DNA of 64,000 nt, taken from Synergistaceae bacterium (GTDB taxonomy: Bacteria > Synergistota > Synergistia > Synergistales > Synergistaceae). The stretch is taken from positions 18,447 through 82,446 of the forward strand of contig JAUNJZ010000005.1 in the NCBI GenBank assembly GCA_030533085.1, written 5' to 3'. How positions within the stretch are numbered: the stretch's first letter is position 1; every line of letters starts with the position of its first letter. Shown piece after piece: positions 42,057-51,095 of the stretch. Under the pieces are notes generated by a model that did no database searches, had not been told where the DNA came from, and worked only from the letters and a program-made list of their open reading frames with translations. The position numbers were made by a program, and so were the translations under genes.

Positions 42057-42424
42057 CAGCCCTTCATGCAGCCGCAGATGTCCGCGTTTTCCCCGTCTCC
42101 AGCCTCCGCCTTTATTTCAGTTATCTTTATCGCCCCTTCTCTGTGCAGCGTGAGCGCCAGAGAAATTATCGTGGCCGGCGTCACCCCGATGGAGGCGGCG
42201 AGCTCTTCCGGACAGATAACGCCCTTTTCCTCAACGGCGCGCGTCAGCTCGCCGCCAAGGCAGCCGACCCACTGTGAAAAGAGCTGCTGCATCTCCGGCG
42301 TGACGGAGCTGGCAAGCTGGTTCGTCTTTATCACGGAGTCGAAAATCCGCGCCGAAACAAGTTCAAGCGATTTGACGAGCTGTTTCATATCCTGGTCTTC
42401 AAGGTTTTTTATATCGATATTCAT
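42056..42424 (-). CDS. Conserved small protein with helix-turn-helix-like region
   Basis: 122 aa. Not recognised as a named family. The first part is helical (QLVKSLELVSARIFDSVIK); the middle (CPEELAASIGVTPATIISLALTLHREGAI) looks like a winged helix-turn-helix that could bind DNA or RNA. It ends in a CGC motif (ADICGCMKG). Coupled to the downstream YaiI-family gene. Confidence 0.65.
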   Translation of the reverse strand: MNIDIKNLEDQDMKQLVKSLELVSARIFDSVIKTNQLASSVTPEMQQLFSQWVGCLGGELTRAVEEKGVICPEELAASIGVTPATIISLALTLHREGAIKITEIKAEAGDGENADICGCMKG

Positions 42425-42510
42425 AAAAATTGCCTCCTTTTGCTGTCTCTTTCGTGCCGCTGTGAATTATAATATAAAATGATACTTTAGGAGAAGGGAT
42501 TGATTGCCGT

Positions 42511-43083
42511 TTGTCCGTTCACAATATAGATGATGAAAAGATAGCCATTCTCTCCGACACTCACGGCAGCCTCCCCGCATGGAGGCGCGCGCTGGAAGTC
42601 TTCGGAAAAGATATTCGCACAGTGCTGCACGCCGGAGACGTGCTTTATCATGGGCCGCGGAACAGCATTCCCGGCGGCTACACCCCCGCGGATCTGGCAG
42701 AGGCGATGAACTGCTTCGCCGATGACGGCGGGCGGCTGCTGATTTCGGAGGGAAACTGCGACGCTCCGGTCGACCGTATGCTGTTAAAGCCGCAGCTTGA
42801 GCATTACATATCGGCACTATGGCGCGGCAGGAAGATCCTGATGATGCACGGAGACAATTTCCCTCTGCTGCGCGAGATGGCGCTTGCCAACAGCGTCGAC
42901 CTGGCCATATCCGGCCATACGCATGTGGCCTCTCTGGTGCGCGAGAAGGGGACGATTTTTCTGAATCCCGGCTCGACGACGATACCAAAGGGGCGCGACC
43001 CTGAGAGCGCCGCGTTGGCCGGCGCGGATGGAGTCAGGATAGTCACGCTGGACGGAAGGGAATTGCACTTTGAGAACTGGTAG
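42511..43083 (+). CDS. YfcE-type metallophosphoesterase
   Basis: About 190 aa. Metal and catalytic motifs in order: AILSDTHGS, HAGDVLYHG, SEGNCD, MHGDN and SGHTHV, as in the YfcE/MJ0936 phosphodiesterases. Initiation is probably TTG 42511; GGAGAAGGG lies 12 bases ahead and no ATG is available before the first motif. A TATAAT at 42468-42473 could be its promoter. The next gene overlaps its end. Confidence 0.88.
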   Translation: MSVHNIDDEKIAILSDTHGSLPAWRRALEVFGKDIRTVLHAGDVLYHGPRNSIPGGYTPADLAEAMNCFADDGGRLLISEGNCDAPVDRMLLKPQLEHYISALWRGRKILMMHGDNFPLLREMALANSVDLAISGHTHVASLVREKGTIFLNPGSTTIPKGRDPESAALAGADGVRIVTLDGRELHFENW

Positions 43084-43888
43084 GAGGGCGGCGAGGCCGC
43101 TTTTTAGGCGGCGCGGCTTCTGGCAGTCCGTCCTCTGGCTGCTCTTTCTAGCGGCCGGTTCGATATTCAGCTGCGTATTCGGGGTATTCGCATTTTTTAC
43201 GGCGGTTTTGACAGCGGCATTCGTCGGCCTTAATGAGTTTGGCCGCTGGTCGTACCGCACAAATTTGATAATATGCACCGGCACGGCGGTCGCCGTAGCG
43301 GTAGCCGGTATCTTTTCATGGCTCGAAGTGGCGGCGCTTTTCGTGCTATTCTTTGCCGTCAGCGCTTACCTGCTCTATTTTCGCGACAGGACGAAGCGTC
43401 TGCTCCCGCTGCTTGAAGAGTTCGCGGCGGGGCTGGCTCTGGCCCCCGATTACCGCACTGTGATTGAAAGCGGCTGGGAGGGAGTGCAGGAGATGGCTCC
43501 CGACGCCGCTGTATTCATCGTTCTTGCGGACGGCGACGGCGGCCTTTATATACCGGAACATTTCGGCGAAAAGCCACGGCGGCTGCGGAGAAACGGCGGG
43601 ACGCCGTGGAAGGTGTTCGCCTCCGGAAAGCCTGCCTGTGTCGGCCGCGTTGTAACGAGCCGCGACCAGCCGCTGGACAGGGACGCCCTCTCTCTGATAT
43701 CCGTCCCGATAGCGGCGCGCGGGGAAAAGATCGGCGTTTTGCAGCTCGAGGCGGCGACGGCCGGCTTTTTCTCGGAAGAAGACATGGCGAAGCTGTCGCT
43801 TATCGCGATGCTGCTGGGACATGAGCTGTACATGTTTGAGACGGACGGGCTTCCGAACGGCGAGGATGAATGCGATGCTGATGATTGA
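43070..43888 (+). CDS. Membrane protein with GAF-like sensor domain
   Basis: 272 aa. About three or four membrane helices in the first 105 residues (VLWLLFLAAGSIFSCVFGVF, then TAVAVAVAGIF and AALFVLFFAVSAYLLYF) precede a GAF-like domain (roughly 125-255; VGRVVTSRDQPLDRDALSLI, then SVPIAARGEKIGVLQLE). No output domain is present, so it may sense a ligand or redox state and act through a partner. TTG start inside the end of the phosphoesterase gene with AAGGGAA upstream. Confidence 0.78.
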   Translation: MRTGRRAARPLFRRRGFWQSVLWLLFLAAGSIFSCVFGVFAFFTAVLTAAFVGLNEFGRWSYRTNLIICTGTAVAVAVAGIFSWLEVAALFVLFFAVSAYLLYFRDRTKRLLPLLEEFAAGLALAPDYRTVIESGWEGVQEMAPDAAVFIVLADGDGGLYIPEHFGEKPRRLRRNGGTPWKVFASGKPACVGRVVTSRDQPLDRDALSLISVPIAARGEKIGVLQLEAATAGFFSEEDMAKLSLIAMLLGHELYMFETDGLPNGEDECDADD

Positions 43889-44693
43889 TATGCACGTCCA
43901 CAGCCGTTATTCCGACGGCAGCCTCGGCACCGCGCAGCTCGCGGCGGCGGCGAAGAGGCGCGGGCTGTCGCTGCTGGCGCTCACCGACCATGACACGACG
44001 GCCGGGCTTCCGTCATTTGCCGAGGCCTGCTCCGCGGAGGGGATAGCCGCCCTTTCCGGCATAGAGCTTTCGGCGGAGGCCCCTTATACGCTGCATATAC
44101 TCGGATACAGGATAGCTCCCGGCGGCAGGCTGGAAGAGCGGCTGGCGGATATACGGAACAAGAGGAACGCGCGCAACCTGCTTATCTGTGAGAAGCTGCG
44201 GCGGCTTGGGCTGGACGTGACGGAAGAAGAGGCGAAGGGGATATCGGGGGGCGAGGTGGTGGCCCGCCCGCACATCGCGCGGCTTCTGATAAAAAAGGGC
44301 TATGTCGGCTCGACGGCGGAGGCCTTTACAAAATATCTCGACAGGGGCGGAGCGGCATATGTCGAACGCGAGAGGCTATCCGCCGAAGAATGTATCTCGC
44401 TGATCCGCGAGGCCGGAGGTCTCGCCGTGCTCGCGCATCCGGCGCAGTGCCGCCTGGACGACGACGGGCTGCTGGCTCTGCTGGCAAGGCTCAAAGAGGC
44501 CGGACTGTGGGGCATGGAGGCGCTCTACGGCGCGAACTGCGCGGAGACGACTTATAAGCATTTGAAGATGGCCGGACAAATGGGGCTGTATCCGACGGCG
44601 GGAAGCGATTTCCACGACGGGAGCCGCGGAACCGGGCTTGGTATGGCGGTAAGCGAGGACTTTCTGCCCTGGGCCCGTCTTCGTGTCAGATAG
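43875..44693 (+). CDS. PHP-domain phosphoesterase (RNase AM/TrpH-like)
   Basis: About 272 aa. Metal-binding motifs DMHVHSRYSDG, LTDHDTTAGL, GIELSA, VLAHPAQ and GSDFHDGS fit the TrpH/YciV group, which hydrolyses nucleoside 3',5'-bisphosphates and 5' ends of short RNAs. ATG 43875 is preferred because GAGG lies nine bases ahead; the ATG at 43866 abuts that site. It overlaps the GAF-domain gene by 14 bases. Confidence 0.88.
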   Translation: MLMIDMHVHSRYSDGSLGTAQLAAAAKRRGLSLLALTDHDTTAGLPSFAEACSAEGIAALSGIELSAEAPYTLHILGYRIAPGGRLEERLADIRNKRNARNLLICEKLRRLGLDVTEEEAKGISGGEVVARPHIARLLIKKGYVGSTAEAFTKYLDRGGAAYVERERLSAEECISLIREAGGLAVLAHPAQCRLDDDGLLALLARLKEAGLWGMEALYGANCAETTYKHLKMAGQMGLYPTAGSDFHDGSRGTGLGMAVSEDFLPWARLRVR

Positions 44694-44756
44694 AAAAACC
44701 GGGAGGAAGCGCCGCCTTGCCGGCGGTGTGAATTTTTGCTATTGGAGGCTGGATAG

Positions 44757-45794
44757 ATGCACAGGATAATGGATTTCAGAAGCGACACTGTAACAAAACC
44801 CACTGAGGAGATGCGCGCCGTAATAGCGTCGGCGGAGGTCGGAGACGACATATACGAAGACGACCCCTCGTCGAACGCGCTCTGCGAGTACGCCGCGGAG
44901 CTGACAGGAAAAGAGGCGGCAATTTACGTCTGCTCAGGCACGATGGGAAATCTGATCGCCTTCGCCACGGCCGGGCGCGCCGGAGAAAGTCTGCTGGCGG
45001 GAAAACGCTCTCACGTATGGTGTTCGGAGGTGGGCGGCTTCTCCGCGATAGCCGGGCTCTGCCCCTATCCGCTCACCGACGACGAGGGCATACCGGAGCC
45101 TTCGGAGCTTGCGGCGGCAAGCCGCGCGGACGGAGACATACATCATCCGGATACTACGATTCTTTCTCTGGAAAACACTCATAACTATACCGGCGGCCTC
45201 GCCGTCTCGCCGGAGCGTTTCGCGCGGACGGCGCGGGAGGGCAAAAGGCTCGGCTTTCACGTTCATCTGGACGGAGCGCGCATATTCAATGCCGCCGTAT
45301 TTTACGGCGTGGATGTGGCAGAGTTCACCCGCGAGGTCGATTCGGTGCAGTTCTGCCTTTCAAAGGGACTTGGAGCGCCGCTTGGCTCCATGCTCTGCGC
45401 CTCGCGCGACTTCATCGAGAGGGCGAAAAAATGGCGCAAGCGTCTGGGCGGCGCTCAGAGGCAGGTCGGAATAGCCGCCGCCGCAGGCCTTTACGCGCTG
45501 AAAAACAATATCGGCCGCCTGGCCGAGGATCACGCGAACGCGCGTCTCTTCGCGGAGCTGCTCAAAAAGGGCGGCGTTGAGGTCGAAGAATATCCGAATA
45601 TGACAAATATGGTATTCTTCCCGCTCAGGGACGGAGAGGCCAGCGACGCGGATTTTGAGGCGCGCTGCCTTGAGAAGGGGCTTCTGACGCACATGATAAG
45701 CCCGCGCCGCGCACGCTTCGTCACGCATCTTGACGTAGACCGCGATGATGTTGAGCGCGCGGCGGAGATAGTTCTGGAGGCGCTGCGGGCGTGA
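44757..45794 (+). CDS. ltaE: Low-specificity L-threonine aldolase
   Basis: 345 aa, PLP fold type I. DFRSDTVTKPT opens the protein, as in all L-threonine aldolases; GDDIYEDDPS, LENTHNY and HLDGARIFNAAV follow, and the PLP lysine is in FCLSKGLGAPLGSM. It splits threonine/allo-threonine to glycine and acetaldehyde. GGAGG precedes the ATG. Its stop overlaps the GTG start of the next gene. Confidence 0.93.
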   Translation: MHRIMDFRSDTVTKPTEEMRAVIASAEVGDDIYEDDPSSNALCEYAAELTGKEAAIYVCSGTMGNLIAFATAGRAGESLLAGKRSHVWCSEVGGFSAIAGLCPYPLTDDEGIPEPSELAAASRADGDIHHPDTTILSLENTHNYTGGLAVSPERFARTAREGKRLGFHVHLDGARIFNAAVFYGVDVAEFTREVDSVQFCLSKGLGAPLGSMLCASRDFIERAKKWRKRLGGAQRQVGIAAAAGLYALKNNIGRLAEDHANARLFAELLKKGGVEVEEYPNMTNMVFFPLRDGEASDADFEARCLEKGLLTHMISPRRARFVTHLDVDRDDVERAAEIVLEALRA

Positions 45795-47152
45795 GGAAAT
45801 TTCTTTCCCGCACGGAGGTGGAGGCGCTGGCAGCCCACGCGCTGGAGGCGGCCGCGAGAGCGGGGGCGTGGGGGGCGGACGTCCTTTACAGCGAGGGCTG
45901 CGCGAACGGCCTGACGCTCAAAGACGGAGAGATTGAGGAATCCACCTCCGGTTCGTCGGCCGGTCTCGGCCTTCGCACGATCTTATCTGACGGCCGCCAG
46001 GGAATAGCCTACGGCAACCGTCTGGACATGGCCTCCGTCGATGCCCTTGTGGAGTGGAGCCTGCACAACGCGCGCGCCTCGCAGCCGGAGGATGGCGTCG
46101 CCCTCTACGACGGCCCGCTGCTGCGCTGCGAGGAGCTTGAGCTTGAGGACGAGAGGATCGGCGCGCTGACAGCCGCCGACCGTATGGAATATTGCCTTGA
46201 GATGACGCGCGAGGCGCGCGCCGCCGACAAGCGCGTCGTGTCCGTCCGCTCCGCCTCGTGGCGCGACGGCTGGGGCGCATCGTTCTTTGCCACAAGCAAG
46301 GGGCTTGCCGGTTGGGAGCGCGGCTCGAGCGCGAACTGCGGCGTTCTGGTACTGGCGCAGTCCGGCGAATACACGGAGATGGGCGGCTACGGAATGGACT
46401 CGCTGCGCCTTGACGAGCTTGACGCAGTCAAATGCGCGCGCAGAGCCGCGGCCCAGACTGTGGCGGCGCTTGGCGGCAGCCAGCTTGAGACCGGCGCATA
46501 TACGATAATGATAGACCCGGAGGCGGCGGCAGCTCTCGTAGACGTGATAGGCGGCCTCTTCTGCGCCTCGGACGTGCTGCGCGGGCGCTCGATGATGAAG
46601 GGGAAGCTGGGGGAAGCGGTAGCCTCCTCCTGCGTCAGCCTGACGGACGACGGACGCATACCCTGGAAGCCCGGAAGCTCCTCATGGGACTCCGAAGGGG
46701 TGCCGACCTCGCGCACGGAGCTGATAAAGGGAGGCGTGGCGACGGCCTACCTCTATAATCTGCAATACGCGGCGAAGGACGGGAGCGTATCGACCGGAAA
46801 CTGTTCGCGCGGTATGTCCTCCCTGCCGGATGTGGGAACGACAAACCTCATCCTCGAACCGGGCGAAAGCAGCCCGGAGGAGCTGCGCTCGCGGATAGGG
46901 CGCGGCATGTATGTGACGGAGTTCATGGGGCTGCACACCATCGATCCGATAAGCGGCGATTTTTCCATCGGCGCGAAGGGACATCGAATCGAAAACGGCG
47001 GGATAACAACGCCGGTAAGCGGCGTCACCATGGCCTCAAACCTGTTGGAATTCATGAAAAATATTGCGGCGGTCGGGTCTGATCTCACCTTTTCGTCATC
47101 CACGGCCGCCCCTGCACTGGTGGTTGATAATGTTGTCATTGCTGGAAAATAA
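45791..47152 (+). CDS. TldD/PmbA family protein (TldE-like subunit)
   Basis: 453 aa. The TldD/PmbA fold is indicated by EESTSGSSAGLGLRTILSDGRQG, the central TAYLYNLQYAAKDG and the C-terminal IGRGMYVTEFMG and GVTMASNLLEFMKNI. It lacks the HExxxH zinc motif of TldD, so it fits the non-catalytic TldE/PmbA partner of a peptide-processing protease; a tldD gene is not in the window. GTG start coupled to the previous gene. Confidence 0.87.
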   Translation: MRKFLSRTEVEALAAHALEAAARAGAWGADVLYSEGCANGLTLKDGEIEESTSGSSAGLGLRTILSDGRQGIAYGNRLDMASVDALVEWSLHNARASQPEDGVALYDGPLLRCEELELEDERIGALTAADRMEYCLEMTREARAADKRVVSVRSASWRDGWGASFFATSKGLAGWERGSSANCGVLVLAQSGEYTEMGGYGMDSLRLDELDAVKCARRAAAQTVAALGGSQLETGAYTIMIDPEAAAALVDVIGGLFCASDVLRGRSMMKGKLGEAVASSCVSLTDDGRIPWKPGSSSWDSEGVPTSRTELIKGGVATAYLYNLQYAAKDGSVSTGNCSRGMSSLPDVGTTNLILEPGESSPEELRSRIGRGMYVTEFMGLHTIDPISGDFSIGAKGHRIENGGITTPVSGVTMASNLLEFMKNIAAVGSDLTFSSSTAAPALVVDNVVIAGK

Positions 47153-48470
47153 GAAAAAAGTTATAACGCTTCTCGCCGCCTTCGCGCTGCTCTTCGCGGC
47201 GCTGCCGGCCTTCGCCGCGCAGAGGCTCGAACTGTGGAACGGAGAGATCAAAAAAGGCGACATAAGCGTGCGCGCGAATGGTAATATGCAGGAGGCCGCC
47301 ATCGACGAGCTTATCTCGGCGCTTGGCTTCGCCCCCAAAAGGGATCCGGCCTCTATCATAGTCACCCTCGACGGGAAGAAGATAGAATTCTGGAACGCTT
47401 CAAATGTCGTGAGAGCCGCCGGAGCCATAATCAGCTTCCCGCTGCCGGTCTCCGTCGCGGACGGACACTGGTGGGGCGAGACGAAATCGCTGCTTACCGC
47501 CTTCGACCATTTTTACAGGGCGATAGGCAAGCCCTCATCTTTCCGCTGGGGAGAGGCGAGCGCCGCCGCGCCGCAGCCGGTGAAGGCGGAGCCGACGGCT
47601 GCCGAAGCCGCTCCGCAACCGAAAAGCGAAGAACCTCCGATGCCTGTAAAGGCCGAAGTTGAGCCGAAAGAGGAGAAAAAGCCCCAGCCCATAGCGATAC
47701 CGAAAGCGGAGCCTCGAAAAGATGATGCTGATACCGGAAAGAGCGCCGCAGTCCCCTTCACGGGAAGTAAGCGCCCGATAGTGGTCGTAGACGCGGGACA
47801 TGGGGGGCATGACCCCGGCGCGGTCGCGAACGGAGTGCGAGAGAAGGATATCAACCTGAAAGCCGCAGCGCGGCTGGCGGAGCTGCTGCGCCAGCAGGGC
47901 GTGGACGCGCGGCTGACGCGCGGCACGGACGTCTATCTGAAGCTGGCGGAGCGCACTGCCTTCGCAAATAAAAACGACGCCAGCGTATTCGTCAGTCTGC
48001 ACTGCAACGCGATGCCCAAAGGCAAATCCGGCGTTGCGGGCTTCGAGATATATATCATGGCGCTCCCCTCCGACAAAGACGCGATGAATCTGGCCATAGC
48101 TGAAAACAGGGAAATATCCGGCGGCGCGAGCAACGCCAAGGAGGTTCAGCAGAATGCGGACAGAAAGACGCAGCTGCTGCTGAAAATACTCGGCGACATG
48201 CAGCAGAACGACAAGATAAACGAGAGCACCGCGCTCACAGAAGTGCTGCACCAGTCCGCCAGAAGCTCCGGCCTGCCGATGCGCAAGGTCGCCCAGGCCC
48301 CCTTCTTCGTTCTTCGCGGAGCCGGTATGCCAGCCGTGCTGGTCGAAATGGGCTATCTGACGAACGCCGCCGAGGCGAGGAAGCTCAACAGCGCCTCATA
48401 CCGCGACCAGATATGCCGCAGCCTCGCGCAGGGCATAGTCAGATATATACGCGAACATCCCGTGATGTAA
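47130..48470 (+). CDS. N-acetylmuramoyl-L-alanine amidase (Amidase_3)
   Basis: About 446 aa. A signal peptide (VITLLAAFALLFAALPAFA) is followed by a beta-rich N-terminal domain, a Pro/Glu/Lys-rich linker (about residues 145-210) and a zinc amidase domain with ligands in VDAGHGGHDPGA, GVREKDINL and SLHCNAMP, plus the catalytic Glu in LVEMGYLTN. It cuts the stem peptide from muramic acid in the periplasm, typically at division. The start at 47130 overlaps the TldE-like gene by 23 bases. Confidence 0.93.
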   Translation: MLSLLENKKKVITLLAAFALLFAALPAFAAQRLELWNGEIKKGDISVRANGNMQEAAIDELISALGFAPKRDPASIIVTLDGKKIEFWNASNVVRAAGAIISFPLPVSVADGHWWGETKSLLTAFDHFYRAIGKPSSFRWGEASAAAPQPVKAEPTAAEAAPQPKSEEPPMPVKAEVEPKEEKKPQPIAIPKAEPRKDDADTGKSAAVPFTGSKRPIVVVDAGHGGHDPGAVANGVREKDINLKAAARLAELLRQQGVDARLTRGTDVYLKLAERTAFANKNDASVFVSLHCNAMPKGKSGVAGFEIYIMALPSDKDAMNLAIAENREISGGASNAKEVQQNADRKTQLLLKILGDMQQNDKINESTALTEVLHQSARSSGLPMRKVAQAPFFVLRGAGMPAVLVEMGYLTNAAEARKLNSASYRDQICRSLAQGIVRYIREHPVM

Positions 48471-48491
48471 GCGGGGCGGACGCCGCGTATA

Positions 48492-48520
48492 CCCCGCCGG
48501 CGAGCTTTACGGCGGCGGGG
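48492..48520 (+). terminator. Hairpin after amidase gene
   Basis: CCCCGCCG/CGGCGGGG stem with a 13-base loop and a poor U-tract (ACTTTCC). A promoter-like TTTACG-N18-TACAAT (48506-48535) overlaps its 3' side and could start the next operon. Confidence 0.45.
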
Positions 48521-48585
48521 ACTTTCCGTTACAATAGGGAACATCGAAAACAAAGGCTGAGGCATTATGGGAGGACGACAGAGCA

Positions 48586-49434
48586 ATGAGAGACTCGGAC
48601 GAAAGACAGCGGCACTTCGTTGTCCGCGATAAAAAAGAGGAAGACTACGACGCCCCCGCGGTGCGCCGCCGCGGAACGCTCCGCGGCGGGGAGGATGAGC
48701 GGGAGGAAAAGGACGAAGCCCCCCGCCAGCCGCGGGCGCGCAAAAGCCTGCGCGAACGCGAACTGGAAGAGGAAGAGGAGGCGCGCTCGCTGCGCGGCAG
48801 AAGAAAAAGAGGGCGCGTCGCGGAGCCTGACGACGACGATTTCGACGACGACGAGGAACAGGAGCATAAAGCGCCCGGAATAGTCCGCCTCTTCGCCTGG
48901 ATAGCGCTGATGATAATACTCTTCGCCTGCGGATATGTGGCGACAAACTACTTCTTCGACTGGTCGGCCGAAAAGGGAGGCCCGAGCGCCGAACAGCGCC
49001 GCGCCGCCGAAGCGCCGGCAGAGACGGAGGAAAAAGCCGCCGGCGTGAAATATACGATATACGTGCCGAACGGGGATTCCTTCCAGAGCCGCTCCGTCGA
49101 AATAACGGGCGGAGGGAGCAGGGAAGAGGACATTACGAAGGTTCTTTCCATGTATATCGACAGCCTTAAAGAGACGAAGGCGCTCGACACATCTGTGGCG
49201 ATAGCGGAAGTTTTTCAAAGCGGCGACTGGCTCTACGTAGACCTCACCCCCTCATTCCTAAGCTCGCTGAAAAGCCAGGGCAAGGCAAAATCGGCGACGC
49301 TGCTGAACGGTATGCTGAGGACAGTGGAAGAGAGCTTCCCCCCGCTTAAAAAGATAAAATTCTACGTCAACTCAAAAGAGATAACTGACAAAAATCCGCT
49401 TGACCTCACACAGCCGTGGGAGGCGGGCAGATAA
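48586..49434 (+). CDS. GerMN-domain membrane protein
   Basis: 282 aa. The first 95 residues are highly charged and probably disordered, then one helix (LFAWIALMIILFACGYVATNY), then a periplasmic GerMN domain (about 150-280; YTIYVPNGDSF, WLYVDLTPSFLSSL, LLNGMLRTVEESFPPLKKIKF). GerMN domains occur in spore germination proteins but also in non-sporulating bacteria, where they tend to sit near rph, rdgB and amidase genes, as here. It probably acts in the cell wall. Confidence 0.82.
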   Translation: MRDSDERQRHFVVRDKKEEDYDAPAVRRRGTLRGGEDEREEKDEAPRQPRARKSLRERELEEEEEARSLRGRRKRGRVAEPDDDDFDDDEEQEHKAPGIVRLFAWIALMIILFACGYVATNYFFDWSAEKGGPSAEQRRAAEAPAETEEKAAGVKYTIYVPNGDSFQSRSVEITGGGSREEDITKVLSMYIDSLKETKALDTSVAIAEVFQSGDWLYVDLTPSFLSSLKSQGKAKSATLLNGMLRTVEESFPPLKKIKFYVNSKEITDKNPLDLTQPWEAGR

Positions 49435-50196
49435 ATGGAGATGCTGCGCGACGACGGCCGCCGCGCTGAGGGGCTACGCCCCGTCAGCTTTGAACGCGGC
49501 GTCAGCAGATACGCCGAAGGCTCGGCGCTCGTCAGCTGGGGGCATACGCGCGTGCTCTGCGCCGCCTCTGTGGAGGATAAAGTCCCCCCCTTTCTGCGCG
49601 GCTCCGGCTCCGGCTGGGTAACGGCGGAATATTCGATGCTGCCGCGCGCCACACATCAGAGAAGTCCGCGTGAGATAAGCAAAGGCAGACCCAACGCCAG
49701 AAGCAGCGAGATACAGCGCCTCATCGGGCGCTCGCTGCGCGCCGCGGTGGAGCTGCCCAAACTCGGCGAGAGGACGATAACGATCGACTGCGACGTACTG
49801 CAGGCGGACGGAGGCACGCGCACAGCCTCCATCTCCGCCGGCTTTATAGCGCTCTTCGACGCGCTGCGCTGGCTGCGGAAAAATGAAAAGCTCCCGTCGA
49901 TACCGCTGAAAAACCAGATAGCGGCGGTAAGCGTCGGCAAAGTGGCGGGAGAGGTCATGCTCGACCTCTGCTATGAGGAGGACTCCGCGGCGGAGGTAGA
50001 CGCCAACCTCGTGATGACAGGCGGCGGCGAATTTATAGAGCTGCAGGGAACGGGAGAGGGCGGCTCCTTTTCATACGCGGAGCTTGCGCAGATAGTCGAA
50101 TTTGGCTGGAGCGGAATCGCGGAGATACAGAAAATGCAGCGCGACGCGCTGGAGCTCGACGAAGCCGAAAGGGAGCTGTTCAAAAAATGCGAATAA
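49435..50196 (+). CDS. rph: Ribonuclease PH
   Basis: 253 aa, full length. RRAEGLRPVSFERGVSRYAEG, the phosphate-binding EYSMLPRATHQRSPRE and the Asp pair in DCDVLQADGGTRTASI and DLCYEEDSAAEVDAN are intact. It trims tRNA 3' ends phosphorolytically. It starts directly at the end of the GerMN gene and overlaps rdgB by ten bases. Confidence 0.96.
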   Translation: MEMLRDDGRRAEGLRPVSFERGVSRYAEGSALVSWGHTRVLCAASVEDKVPPFLRGSGSGWVTAEYSMLPRATHQRSPREISKGRPNARSSEIQRLIGRSLRAAVELPKLGERTITIDCDVLQADGGTRTASISAGFIALFDALRWLRKNEKLPSIPLKNQIAAVSVGKVAGEVMLDLCYEEDSAAEVDANLVMTGGGEFIELQGTGEGGSFSYAELAQIVEFGWSGIAEIQKMQRDALELDEAERELFKKCE

Positions 50197-50792
50197 TCCT
50201 CGCCAGCGGCAACCGCGGGAAATACCGCGAAATGAAAAAGCAGCTTGAGCCGTTCGGCATAGAGCTGATCCCGGGGGCAGATGTGACAGCGCCTCTGGAA
50301 GTCGAAGAAAACGGCGCGACATACGAAGAAAACGCTCTGCTCAAGGCAAAAGCCTGGGCAGAAGCGACGGGACTTCCGGTTATGGCCGACGACAGCGGCC
50401 TCGAAGCCGCGGCTCTCGGCGGGCTGCCCGGAATACGCTCGGCGCGTATAGCAGAGGGCGGAGATAAAGAAAGGACGCGCTGGCTGCTGGAACAGATGAA
50501 AGACAGGGAAGATCGCCGCGCGCGCTTCGTCTGCTCCATCGCCGTCGTCATTCCGGGAATGAAAGAGCCGCTCACAGTAACGGAATACTGCGGCGGCCGC
50601 ATAGCGCGCGAGCCTGCGGGAGAATCCGGCTTCGGCTACGACCCCGTATTCATCCCCGACGGATATGAAAACAGCTTCGCGGAGCTTGGCGACGAAATAA
50701 AAAATAAAATTTCCCATCGCGCAAAAGCTGTAAAAAGTATAGCCGAAACGCTTATACCTGTGATACAATTGTATGCTGTACGCAGTATGTAA
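50187..50792 (+). CDS. rdgB: XTP/dITP diphosphatase (RdgB/HAM1)
   Basis: 201 aa. LASGNRGKYREMK, TYEENALLKAKA, ADDSGLEAAALGG, SGFGYDPVFIPDG and the closing SHRAKAV are all present. It removes deaminated purine triphosphates. The rph-rdgB overlap is the common arrangement. Confidence 0.96.
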   Translation: MRIILASGNRGKYREMKKQLEPFGIELIPGADVTAPLEVEENGATYEENALLKAKAWAEATGLPVMADDSGLEAAALGGLPGIRSARIAEGGDKERTRWLLEQMKDREDRRARFVCSIAVVIPGMKEPLTVTEYCGGRIAREPAGESGFGYDPVFIPDGYENSFAELGDEIKNKISHRAKAVKSIAETLIPVIQLYAVRSM

Positions 50793-50855
50793 TAACGACG
50801 GTACGGCGAAGGTTTTCTTTGCCTTTTATTTAGAAAAATTTTGGAGGTGTGGTTT

Positions 50856-51083
50856 GTGAAAATCCTTCTTGGAATAATTCACATTCTCGTTTGCGTCGCG
50901 CTGGTCGCGGTCGTAATGATGCAGCACAGGAAATCCGGCGGCTTCACCGGCGCTTTCGGAGGCGGCGGCACTCAGGCCGATATGGGCGGGACATGGCAGC
51001 GCATGAGCGGCCTGACAAAGGTCACGGCCATACTTATCGCGGCCTTTATGGTTATCTCCATACTTCAGGTAATAGTCAGGTAG
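50856..51083 (+). CDS. secG: Preprotein translocase subunit SecG
   Basis: 75 aa, two membrane helices (ILLGIIHILVCVALVAVVMM and TAILIAAFMVISILQVIV) joined by the Gly-rich cytoplasmic loop GFTGAFGGGGTQ typical of SecG. GTG 50856 has GGAGGTG eight bases ahead; the in-frame TTG at 50841 is part of that site. It works with SecYE in protein export. Confidence 0.93.
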   Translation: MKILLGIIHILVCVALVAVVMMQHRKSGGFTGAFGGGGTQADMGGTWQRMSGLTKVTAILIAAFMVISILQVIVR

Positions 51084-51095
51084 CGGGCCGGCGAT